Source: Granulosicoccus sp045106195
Lineage (GTDB): Bacteria; Pseudomonadota; Gammaproteobacteria; Granulosicoccales; Granulosicoccaceae
Reading direction: 5' to 3'
DNA length: 64,000 nt
NCBI GenBank assembly: GCA_045106195.1
Contig: JBGCEH010000045.1
Coordinates: forward strand, 1 to 64,000
Shown here: positions 54,672-63,068 of the stretch, one piece after another
Position numbering within the stretch: the first letter of the stretch is position 1
Layout of the letters: every line of letters begins with the position of its first letter
Made by a program: the position numbers and the translations under genes
The notes under the pieces: model-generated
Seen by the model: only the letters and a program-made list of their open reading frames with translations
Database searches by the model: none
What the model was told of the DNA's origin: nothing

Positions 54672-55793
54672 ATGCCAATCATGATGCGCACTTTTACGAC
54701 ACTGGCTGCAGGTCTGCTGGCCTATGTTCTGGTTCCTGCACAGGCTTCCGCACTTGAAGGAAGCTGGCATGCAGGTATTCAGGGTGGAGTCTCGCTTCTG
54801 TCTCCGGAAACTGATGGTTCGGCATTTACGCTGGACGAAGATCAATCGACTGCCGTAGGTATTTATCTGGGTCTGGACATAACCCCAGTCATATCGGCAG
54901 AAATTGCTTTTACCGACCTTGGTGAGGCAGAACTTTCGCAAAACCAGACAATTGCTTACGAGGCTGTTTCCATCGGAGCTGTCGCTTATATACTTGGCGA
55001 AAAACACGTTGAAGATCGCGCAGAAGGTGCTTCGCTCTATGTAAGGCTAGGCTTCAGCGCCATTGATAATGAGGCTGAAATCGAACTGACAGAATCGAAC
55101 AACACGGCATTGTGGTTAGGTGCCGGGGTGCAATTCCCAGTGTCGCGTAGATGGGGGCTTAGGGCTGAACTGACAAGCTTCGACGGCGATGCGCAGGCTG
55201 TCATGGCAGGCATATTCTGGCGCACGGGTGCGGGAAGTGCACAGAATCCGCCAGCCGCTCCTGCTGCCGACAGTCTGACAACGATTCCGGCTGAATCAGA
55301 CGCTGTTGTAACGGCGGTTCCGGTACCACAACCTCTGGTCGAAGCGCCGGCAGTACGAGAGTCTGTTATCGAACCGCCAGCGGAGCCTGTAGCCAGCCAG
55401 CAAGTGCCGGAATGTCCCGCGGCCGACTCTATCTCTGACCCTGACGACTGCATGCTGCTCAACGACATCGCTACTGGCCTTGATTTCGTGGGTAACTCCG
55501 CAGATATAACCCCTCAAGGCAGAAGCGTGCTGGACGATGTTATCGCCACCATGAAAAATTACCCGGCGTTGATTCTGGAAATCAGGGTGCACACCCAATC
55601 TCTGGATGATGAGGCACTGGAACAAAAACTGTCGGCCGAGCGGGCTAAATCAGTGGCTCGATACATGGTTCAAAATGGCGTGCCGGTGAGCCAACTGCGT
55701 GCCAAGGCGTTTGGTGCGACGCAGCCTGTCGCCGTAAACGGTACACTAAACGGGCGTCGATTAAACAACCGGGTAGAGTTCAAGTCGAATTAG
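54672..55793 (+). CDS. OmpA-family protein with beta-barrel and atypical OmpA domain
   Basis: A 373-aa outer-membrane protein. Signal peptide ends ASA|LEG at about residue 28. An eight-strand-like barrel (about 30-185: WHAGIQGGVSLLSP, VGIYLGLDIT, LYVRLGFSAID, WGLRAELTSFDGDA) is followed by a Pro/Ala/Val linker (185-255) and a C-terminal OmpA-like domain (about 265-373). In that domain the peptidoglycan-binding Asp of HTDxxG is replaced (HTQS), while the Arg 15 residues later is kept. GAAGGG precedes the ATG. It is paralogous to the proteins at 56165 and 61705. Confidence 0.87.
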   Translation: MPIMMRTFTTLAAGLLAYVLVPAQASALEGSWHAGIQGGVSLLSPETDGSAFTLDEDQSTAVGIYLGLDITPVISAEIAFTDLGEAELSQNQTIAYEAVSIGAVAYILGEKHVEDRAEGASLYVRLGFSAIDNEAEIELTESNNTALWLGAGVQFPVSRRWGLRAELTSFDGDAQAVMAGIFWRTGAGSAQNPPAAPAADSLTTIPAESDAVVTAVPVPQPLVEAPAVRESVIEPPAEPVASQQVPECPAADSISDPDDCMLLNDIATGLDFVGNSADITPQGRSVLDDVIATMKNYPALILEIRVHTQSLDDEALEQKLSAERAKSVARYMVQNGVPVSQLRAKAFGATQPVAVNGTLNGRRLNNRVEFKSN

Positions 55794-56164
55794 GCACCTA
55801 ATTCATCAAGCGCTGTCTGCGGTGTGTCAGGTCCACCTCAGAGCCCTTGCCCGGATCATTTCTTTATAGATCTGCGTTTCGCTGGAGCGGGTTCTGGCGG
55901 AACATTGAAGACGTGCGGGATCATCTCTCAGACGGGCTTTGCAGGCATCAGGGACAATTGTCCTTTTTTCAAACTGGCGTCGCTTCCCGGTTTAGATGTT
56001 TGAGAGTTTGATCGCATTTCTACGATCGCCCCAGCTATTTTGTGCGTTAGTTGACGTGGATGTAAAAAGGAATTTCGATTTTTTGCCGATAGCGGTGAGA
56101 TTAGAGAGTCATTACCACGGCTTTCCCTCACGAAATCGCGTATTGGCAGGAATCCGAAGTTACG
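55794..56164. other. Intergenic region with terminator-like element
   Basis: About 370 bp. GGAC-AATT-GTCC (55952-55963) followed by TTTTTT is a short terminator-like hairpin for the upstream OmpA gene. The rest holds no recognisable gene and presumably the promoter of the next gene. Confidence 0.5.
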
Positions 56165-58207
56165 ATGAAAAATACACCGTCAACACTATGCCCGCCTGCA
56201 TACAACCGCCCTTTGAGTAATTTAGCAGGAGCTGAAGGGCCCGAGGCTACCGGTATTACGCTTCGCCAAACAGTGATCGTTGTTTTCGTAGCAAGCCTGC
56301 TGTCCGGATGTGCCGTTCTGAGCAATCCGGAAAAGATCAAACTGGACATTCCTGCTAATACTAGTGATTTCAGGAATCGCCTCTATACGGGTGTTGCAAT
56401 GGGCACTTCGCACCTGAGTCCCAATACACGAGGTGAAGGATTCTCTGTAGATTCCTCCAGTGATATGGGTACACAATTGCGTCTTGGCTACGATGTGCAC
56501 AACATGCTGGCTGTTGAAGTTGATACGTCGGTGTTGGGTCGGTCCACGCTTTCACCCAATGATCCGCAGAATCCCCCCGGAGAGGTTAAATACTCTGCTG
56601 CGACCATTAGCGCACTGATCTATGGTTGGAGCGGGGTACAGGCCCGTTCACGTCGTGAAGGGCTGAGTGCGTATGGACGCTTCGGCTTTTCAGCGTTGAG
56701 CAAGTCATCGCAGGTCGAACCAATAGAGGAGAGCGGTACAGTGCCCATCCTTGGTATTGGTGCGGAATACGGCTTCACCAATGGTCTGGGCATACGTGCT
56801 GAAATCACACGCTTCGATAGTGATGCAACTTATATGGGGTTCGGTGCAATTTATCGTTTTGGCATATCACCTCGAGGTATCGGCCGCATGATCGCTGAAG
56901 CCGCTGAGCCAGCCTTGTCCACCCGCAGTACCGAGATCGTTAAAAGCCGTGGGTATTCCGAAGATGAAACTGTTGTCGAGCGATATGCTGGTCCTGGTGC
57001 AAGGCCAGCTAGTGGTGCCGCCCCACATTTGCATTACACATCCGGCGCCGAGCCCGATAAAAACTATGTCGGTAGCATGGCTGAGAGATGGCGTCCGGCA
57101 ATGCGTGCGGATGACCGTGATGTGGATGGTGTTCTGGATAATGTGGACAGCTGTCCGGATACCACCAAGCACGTAACGGTTGACCGTTATGGTTGTGGAC
57201 TGTTTGATGCAGTGCTGCATGATGTCACGTTCAAGAGCGGGTCGCGGTGGTTAACACCAAGGGCGCGGGGTCAATTGGATCTGTTGGCTGAAACATTGTT
57301 GGCGTTTCCCGAGGCCCGTATACAGGTAAGAGCGCATACCGACTCACAAGGCCCTGCGGATATGAATTTGGGTTTGTCATCTCGCCGTGCTGAGGTCGTC
57401 ATCCAGTACTTGCAATCACGCGGAGTGCACGAGTTGCAACTTCAAGCGGTAGGTATGGGTGAGGCACAACCGCTGGACTCCAACAAGACGAAAAAGGGAC
57501 GGCTGCGAAACCGACGTGTGGATATCGTGACATTGCCGAATCAGGATGCCGGTCAGTTGTTGATGGCCTCTAATGTTGGATCCAGTAACGTCATGACCGT
57601 GCAGAACTCTGCTGTGGACAACACGCCTGAAAAAGGGACGCTGGTAGGAAATGATGACTGGAATTCAGCGCCTCGATTTTCCAAGCCAAAGAAACCTGCA
57701 GGTGGAACTTCACTGAAAGCGGGCAATGAACCCGGGCTAATGGCTGCAATGCCTGCCGTTGCACCGAAACCGAAAATGAAAGGTTCGCCGGGAGCCAGAC
57801 GCGGTAGCGTCAGCGTGCCACTGGCGGTTGCGCCGCTACCACAACCCGGCTTTGCCCGTAACTTCAAGTTTTCCGGTGTCCTTGACGGTGTCACATTCGA
57901 GCAAGGCAACAGTAACTTGTCTCCCGAATCAATCAAGGCAATCGAACCGCTAAAGAAGGCTTTGAAAGCCAATCCGTCAATTCGTGTAGCCATTATGGCT
58001 CACACAGATAACCAGGGTGGGGCTGACAATAACAAGGCCTTGTCAGCCAGGCGTGCAGAGTCAGTAGTTAAGCATCTGGTCAGTGGTGGGGTGGATGCTT
58101 CAAGACTCAAGGCTGAGGGTTATGGTGAGTTATTACCCTTGGTGCAGAACGTAACTGATGCTGATAGACAGCGAAACCGTCGCATTGAGGTCCGTGTACT
58201 TCAGTAA
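56165..58207 (+). CDS. Outer-membrane lipoprotein with barrel and two OmpA domains
   Basis: A 680-aa protein with lipobox LLSGC at about residue 49 after a long n-region. A beta-barrel comes first (about 70-235: LYTGVAMGTSHLSPNT, LRLGYDVHNMLAVEVD, AYGRFGFSALSKS, GLGIRAEITRFDSDATY). A single calcium-type repeat (DRDVDGVLDNVDSCPDTT) is followed by two complete OmpA-like domains (about 350-455 and 575-680). Both keep the Asp/Arg pair (HTDSQG...RRAE and HTDNQGGAD...RRAES). The domains are joined by a Pro/Lys/Ala-rich linker. Duplicated OmpA domains in one chain are uncommon and would allow two peptidoglycan contacts. Confidence 0.9.
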   Translation: MKNTPSTLCPPAYNRPLSNLAGAEGPEATGITLRQTVIVVFVASLLSGCAVLSNPEKIKLDIPANTSDFRNRLYTGVAMGTSHLSPNTRGEGFSVDSSSDMGTQLRLGYDVHNMLAVEVDTSVLGRSTLSPNDPQNPPGEVKYSAATISALIYGWSGVQARSRREGLSAYGRFGFSALSKSSQVEPIEESGTVPILGIGAEYGFTNGLGIRAEITRFDSDATYMGFGAIYRFGISPRGIGRMIAEAAEPALSTRSTEIVKSRGYSEDETVVERYAGPGARPASGAAPHLHYTSGAEPDKNYVGSMAERWRPAMRADDRDVDGVLDNVDSCPDTTKHVTVDRYGCGLFDAVLHDVTFKSGSRWLTPRARGQLDLLAETLLAFPEARIQVRAHTDSQGPADMNLGLSSRRAEVVIQYLQSRGVHELQLQAVGMGEAQPLDSNKTKKGRLRNRRVDIVTLPNQDAGQLLMASNVGSSNVMTVQNSAVDNTPEKGTLVGNDDWNSAPRFSKPKKPAGGTSLKAGNEPGLMAAMPAVAPKPKMKGSPGARRGSVSVPLAVAPLPQPGFARNFKFSGVLDGVTFEQGNSNLSPESIKAIEPLKKALKANPSIRVAIMAHTDNQGGADNNKALSARRAESVVKHLVSGGVDASRLKAEGYGELLPLVQNVTDADRQRNRRIEVRVLQ

Positions 58208-58388
58208 CAATGGGTATGAAAAAAAATTCCTTTTATCTGGTTTGAATGCAACTCAGAACGTCGATAGATAAAAATCCGATCGACAAAGTCTGTTAATTCT
58301 TGCTCGCGTCTAACTGTTAGGCCGTTGCTGAATATATCTTGCGTGTAACCTGTTATCTTATGCGTGGATCCCGAGAAAGTGATCTCTG

Positions 58389-61300
58389 GTGGAATGCATT
58401 GTCACTCAGGAGTCGCACGCGGCACAATCAGACATGATCAGATTAATAAAGGCCTTGGATGTGTTTGGGCGAAAGAGCAGTCGGTCTTCATCGGACAACA
58501 AAGCCAGAGGGGGCGCTCTCCTAGCCACATTTGTTGTAACGGTTAGCGTGATTCTGAACGCCGTGTCATTAAATGTCTATGCTCGCTCGGGACATATCCA
58601 GCAAGAACCCTCAGGCCCTGTATTCCGCTTGTTATTCCAGAATTCTACTTTTCCCGGTGGGCGAGATGCTGATGGTGATGGAATTAAAAATCAGGACGAT
58701 CGAGACGACGACAACGATGGCATTCCTGATTCTGTAGAGGGACGGGTTGACGCCAACGGTGACGGTTATCCCGATGAAAGTTCGACTGATACTGATGGTG
58801 ATGGTACACCCGACGTGCTGGACCTTGACAGCGACAACGACGGTATTCTAGACAACATAGAAGCTCGATTCGATGCCAAGGCCGCTCAAGCGATCGACCG
58901 GGTATCCAACGGTTCGATTGACATCGGTATTGAGGTTGGAGTCAATGGAATTGCCGATGTCATAGAAACGTTTGCCGATTCCAGCGTACTCAGGTATGAA
59001 CTGCCTGACACAGACGGAGACGGTACGCCCGATTTCAGGGACCTCGATTCCGACCAGGATGAAATCTATGATCTCATCGAAGCGGGTGGTGTTGATAAGG
59101 ATACCGATGGTCGTATTGACGGTTTTTATGATGCGGATGGACGCGGTGTGGATGACGCTCTTCAGGTCAGTTTTCTTCCGATGTTCGACACCGACGGTGA
59201 CGGACAGCTCGATTTTCGTGATACCGATTCGGATGACGATTCCATCCCCGATCTGATTGAAGGTGGGCTCAATCGCAGTTTTCCGACTGATACTGATGGG
59301 GACGGTAGGCCCGATTACCGGGAAAATGACAGCGACGGCGACGGGGTTAGTGATCGTCGCGAAGCAGGTGCAGATCCTTTTAATCCTGTTGACACTGATG
59401 GCGACGGGGCGAGAGATTTTCAGGACGCGGATTCACAGGGTGAATCAGATAGAGCAGATCACCAGAACGGTGCAGATGGAGATCCCTCCCATAGAGAAAG
59501 TACGGCACCTTCCTCGTCTGATCGCGGTTTCTCAAGTGCTGACAGAAGTACGGATTATGATGCGGACGGAATCGCTAACCAGAATGATCTGGATGATGAT
59601 AACGATGGCCTTCTTGATTCCGAGGAAGGCATTGTGGATATTGATAGTGACGGTATGGCCGATGCCAGTTCACGAGACACAGACGGCGACGGCATTGCAG
59701 ACGGTAACGATCTGGACAGCGACAACGATGGCATTCTGGATTTATATGAAGGGCGTCTGGCACTTGCAACTGCCCAGCAGCTTGACCAGTCTGAAATAGA
59801 CGGCTCTATCGATTCCAGAGTGCCCGTTGGCCATAATGGAATAGCTGACAGTATCGAGACGGGGATAGATTCCGGGGTGTTGCTCATGAACCTGTTCGAT
59901 ACCGATGGCGACTCCATTCCCGATTTCCGTGATCTGGACAGTGATGGTGATGGCATCGCTGACCTGGTCGAGGCCGGCGGCATTGACAACAATAACGATG
60001 GACTTGTTGATGATTTTGTTGATAACGACAGCAAAGGCGACGATGATCGACTTCAGGCTAGCGCCTTGCCCTTGTTTGATACAGACGTTGACGGTATTCG
60101 CGACTTTCAGGATCTGGATTCTGACAACGACGGACTGCCGGATAGCATCGAATCATCAGGCAACTTGTCGACACCGATTGATTCCGATGGTGACGGTGCT
60201 GCGGATTATCGTGAACAGGATTCTGACAACGATGGTGTTCTTGATGCCGTAGAGGCAGGCGCTGATCCTGTTCGTCCTGCTGATTCCAACAGTAATGGTA
60301 TTCCTGATTTTCAGGAATCCGATGTCAGAAATACGGATGGAACCCCCGGGGGCAACGAGGGCGGCGGTGTGACGCCAACGCCAACGCCAACGCCAACGCC
60401 AACGCCAACGCCAACGCCAACGCCAACGCCAACGCCAACGCCAACGCCAACGCCAACGCCAACGCCAACGCCAACGCCAACGCCAACGCCAACGCCAACG
60501 CCAACTCCAACTCCAACTCCAACTCCAACTCCAACTCCAACTCCAACTCCAACTCCAACTCCAACTCCTGTCGATGCAAATGGCGATCATGACGCTGACG
60601 GTCAGGCCAATGGTGTTGATACAGATGACGATAACGACGGACTAATCGATAGCGTTGAAGGTAGTGGCGATGCGGATGGTGATGGCGTGATGAATGCACT
60701 GGATCGCGACAGTGACAATGACGGTGTGTTTGACAGCATGGAAGGTATTGGGGATGCAGATAGCGACGGGATTGCTGACTATCTGGATCTGGATAGCGAC
60801 AATGACGGTATCTATGATGCCGTTGAGGCATCACGCGGTACCGTATCGTCTCTGGGCCGGCTTGCGACAGGCAGCGTTGACGAATTCGGTGTGTTAGAGG
60901 ACGCTTCCAATCAGATTATTGATACCGATAACGATGGCATTGTCGACAGGTTGGATCTGGACTCCGATAACGATGGATTGGTTGATGTTCTAGAATCAGG
61001 AGGCGTTGATAACAACGCAGATGCACGACTTGATCAGGTCGCGGATGCAAATGCAGATGGTGCTGATGATTCTTTGCAAGCTCGCTCTACACTGCCCCCT
61101 GACTCGGACATGGATGGTATTCCGGATTTCCGGGATCTTGATAGTGATCAGGATGGTGTACCCGATATAGTCGAAAACTATGGGTTGTTTGCTGATCAGA
61201 ACAACGACGGCCTCATTGATAATTTCTTGAGCACAAACGGCACCGGTCTGGACGATAACATTGCTGCGGCATTGGGACCGCTGCTGGACACCGACAATGA

Positions 61301-61700
61301 TGGGCTGCCTAATAGCATCGATATCGACAGTGATGGTGATGGTATCAATGACATTGTCGAGTCCGGTGGTGTGGATACCAACAATGATGGCCAACGCGAC
61401 GATTCGACGGATGCCGATGGCAATGGCATTGCAGATCCACTTGACGATGAGTCAGACAATGTGCCTGGGCAGCCGATTTCACTGCCAGATTCCAATGGCA
61501 ATGGCATTCCTGATATCAACGAGAGCGCAACCTCGGGCCAGGGTCTTGTCCAGACAGGTTTGGGCGGGAACGCATTCGGTTGCAGCGTCTTGCCTGTAAC
61601 GAATGTGCAAGCCGGACGGCAGTTTTTCGATCCCATGCTGGGTTTCCTGTTGGGTGTTAGCCTGATTTTTGCCGGAGTCAGGCGCGGTGTATTTCGATAA
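58389..61700 (+). CDS. Giant calcium-repeat (thrombospondin type 3-like) surface protein
   Basis: An 1103-aa (GTG start) or 1088-aa (ATG at 58434) protein. A long signal-like N-terminus (LLATFVVTVSVILNAVSLNVYA) precedes dozens of acidic repeats of the DxDxDGxxD type (DTDGDGTPDVLDLDSDNDGI and variants), typical calcium-binding thrombospondin-3/EF-hand-like units. These lie in two blocks separated by 33 Thr-Pro pairs (about residues 662-727). The C-terminus has GCSVLPV, then FDPMLGFLLGVSLIFAGVRRG, a Cys-containing tail with one helix and basic end resembling C-terminal sorting signals. It is likely a surface adhesin or S-layer-like filament that is rigid when calcium is bound. The next gene starts 4 nt after the stop. 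Confidence 0.9.
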   Translation: MECIVTQESHAAQSDMIRLIKALDVFGRKSSRSSSDNKARGGALLATFVVTVSVILNAVSLNVYARSGHIQQEPSGPVFRLLFQNSTFPGGRDADGDGIKNQDDRDDDNDGIPDSVEGRVDANGDGYPDESSTDTDGDGTPDVLDLDSDNDGILDNIEARFDAKAAQAIDRVSNGSIDIGIEVGVNGIADVIETFADSSVLRYELPDTDGDGTPDFRDLDSDQDEIYDLIEAGGVDKDTDGRIDGFYDADGRGVDDALQVSFLPMFDTDGDGQLDFRDTDSDDDSIPDLIEGGLNRSFPTDTDGDGRPDYRENDSDGDGVSDRREAGADPFNPVDTDGDGARDFQDADSQGESDRADHQNGADGDPSHRESTAPSSSDRGFSSADRSTDYDADGIANQNDLDDDNDGLLDSEEGIVDIDSDGMADASSRDTDGDGIADGNDLDSDNDGILDLYEGRLALATAQQLDQSEIDGSIDSRVPVGHNGIADSIETGIDSGVLLMNLFDTDGDSIPDFRDLDSDGDGIADLVEAGGIDNNNDGLVDDFVDNDSKGDDDRLQASALPLFDTDVDGIRDFQDLDSDNDGLPDSIESSGNLSTPIDSDGDGAADYREQDSDNDGVLDAVEAGADPVRPADSNSNGIPDFQESDVRNTDGTPGGNEGGGVTPTPTPTPTPTPTPTPTPTPTPTPTPTPTPTPTPTPTPTPTPTPTPTPTPTPTPTPTPTPTPTPTPVDANGDHDADGQANGVDTDDDNDGLIDSVEGSGDADGDGVMNALDRDSDNDGVFDSMEGIGDADSDGIADYLDLDSDNDGIYDAVEASRGTVSSLGRLATGSVDEFGVLEDASNQIIDTDNDGIVDRLDLDSDNDGLVDVLESGGVDNNADARLDQVADANADGADDSLQARSTLPPDSDMDGIPDFRDLDSDQDGVPDIVENYGLFADQNNDGLIDNFLSTNGTGLDDNIAAALGPLLDTDNDGLPNSIDIDSDGDGINDIVESGGVDTNNDGQRDDSTDADGNGIADPLDDESDNVPGQPISLPDSNGNGIPDINESATSGQGLVQTGLGGNAFGCSVLPVTNVQAGRQFFDPMLGFLLGVSLIFAGVRRGVFR
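60372..60569 (+). repeat. Hexanucleotide tandem repeat encoding (Thr-Pro)33
   Basis: Thirty-three consecutive 6-nt units: 22 copies of ACGCCA (60372-60503) switch abruptly to 11 copies of the ACTCC(A/T) form (60504-60569). Being a multiple of three, slippage would change length without shifting frame. The minus strand shows long (SW), (RW) and (LA) frames here, which are artefacts. Confidence 0.97.
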
Positions 61701-61704
61701 AAAA

Positions 61705-62967
61705 ATGTCTGCTAATTGTAAATACCCACACATAGCTGTCTGGATTCTGGTTGGATCCTTAGTGCTGTCTGGTTGTGGAATATTGGGCTCTGGCCAATCG
61801 GACAGCCGCATTTATGCTGGGGCAGGAGTCCTTGCAAGTCAGCTTGAACCTGACGCCAGTGGTGTGGAGGGTGTGAGTGTTGACGATACGGATAGCCGTG
61901 GAGTGGGCTTGCTTCTTGGCTATGGCGTTAATGAACGCTTGAGTATTGAAGGGCACATTGCCGATCTGGGCGAAGCCACGTTTTCTCCAGATGGATCCAT
62001 CGCTTATCAAGTCGGTGGCGTTAGCGGCATCGTGTACGGTTTTGCCAAAAGCCAGGATCGATTGTATCGAAAAGGGCTGTCTGTATTCGGGCGTCTTGGT
62101 CTAGGTGCATTGAACAACAATGCGAACGGGATCCGGTTTAAACGAGTCAATGATGTTCACCTGCTTGCTGGGGTAGGTCTGGAGTACGGGTTCAACAAAG
62201 CTGTGGCTGCCCGCCTGGAATTTGTCAGGCATGAAACTGACGCAAGCTATGCCCAGTTTGGTGTGCTCTATCGCCTTGGTACCGAAAGAGCGCTTTCCGG
62301 GACATCCTCAATTACAACGCCAGCAGATCGCAATGACATTGACACAGATGAGGACCTTGAATTTGAAGTGACGTTCGGTGCAGGGCAAGAACCTGTTGAT
62401 TCGGAAAATTCAGTTGCAGAGATTATTTCTGATCCGGTACCGAAACCGGACGATATTGATTCGCCGAGTGCCGGGATGGTCGAGGAAAACCTGTTGGCAG
62501 AGGATACGTCCATGCATGCCGGAGAATTAGCTCAGGGTGACAAGGACCTCGATGGGGTCAGGAATGAAATCGATGCCTGTCCTGAAACCGGAGCCGGTCT
62601 GCCGGTTGATTCCACCGGCTGTGATTTTTTCAATGGTGTTATCGAAGGGATTCATTTTCAGGTTGGTTCCGCTGAATTAACGGAAGGTGCAATCATCGTT
62701 CTCGCCGAGATCCTTCGAGTGTTGCTGGAGTATCCGGAAATCAACATTACAATAGAAGCCCATACTGATAACAGCGGCGATGCTGAACAGAATCTGCAGC
62801 TATCCAGGCGCCGAGCTCTGGCTGTTGTTCGGTTTCTGGTGGATAACGGCATTTCTGGCTTACGTCTGAGGCCGCAGGCTTTTGGTGAGTCTCGACCACG
62901 TGTCACTAATAATTCGCCGGACGGTCGTGCAGCCAATCGCCGAGTTGAGTTCAGCGTATTCATGTAG
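61705..62967 (+). CDS. Outer-membrane lipoprotein with barrel and OmpA domain
   Basis: A 420-aa lipoprotein. ATG at 61705 lies 4 nt after the upstream stop and gives a signal peptide with lipobox VLSGC. The barrel (about 35-205: IYAGAGVLASQLEPDASG, LLLGYGVNERLSIEGHIADLG, FGRLGLGALNNN, AARLEFVRHETDASY) is a clear paralogue of those at 54672 and 56165. An acidic linker and one calcium-type repeat (DKDLDGVRNEIDACPETG) precede an OmpA-like domain with the intact HTDNSG...RRRA pair. Translational coupling to the giant repeat protein suggests the lipoprotein may anchor or assemble it at the outer membrane (inference). Confidence 0.9.
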   Translation: MSANCKYPHIAVWILVGSLVLSGCGILGSGQSDSRIYAGAGVLASQLEPDASGVEGVSVDDTDSRGVGLLLGYGVNERLSIEGHIADLGEATFSPDGSIAYQVGGVSGIVYGFAKSQDRLYRKGLSVFGRLGLGALNNNANGIRFKRVNDVHLLAGVGLEYGFNKAVAARLEFVRHETDASYAQFGVLYRLGTERALSGTSSITTPADRNDIDTDEDLEFEVTFGAGQEPVDSENSVAEIISDPVPKPDDIDSPSAGMVEENLLAEDTSMHAGELAQGDKDLDGVRNEIDACPETGAGLPVDSTGCDFFNGVIEGIHFQVGSAELTEGAIIVLAEILRVLLEYPEINITIEAHTDNSGDAEQNLQLSRRRALAVVRFLVDNGISGLRLRPQAFGESRPRVTNNSPDGRAANRRVEFSVFM

Positions 62968-63068
62968 GGCTTGTATTGCAGAACCGGTCACCGGTCGAAC
63001 GGAATCTGTTGGTTGGGTCGTGTTGAATTTGAGCTGTTGTTCAGCTCTTGCAAGGAAGAGTCTGAATA

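Noticed and set aside
60156..60834. Minus-strand frames rich in Ser-Trp, Arg-Trp and Leu-Ala repeats
   Set aside because: They are the reverse-strand reading of the Thr-Pro hexanucleotide repeat and flanking Asp-rich codons; no start signal or family resemblance.
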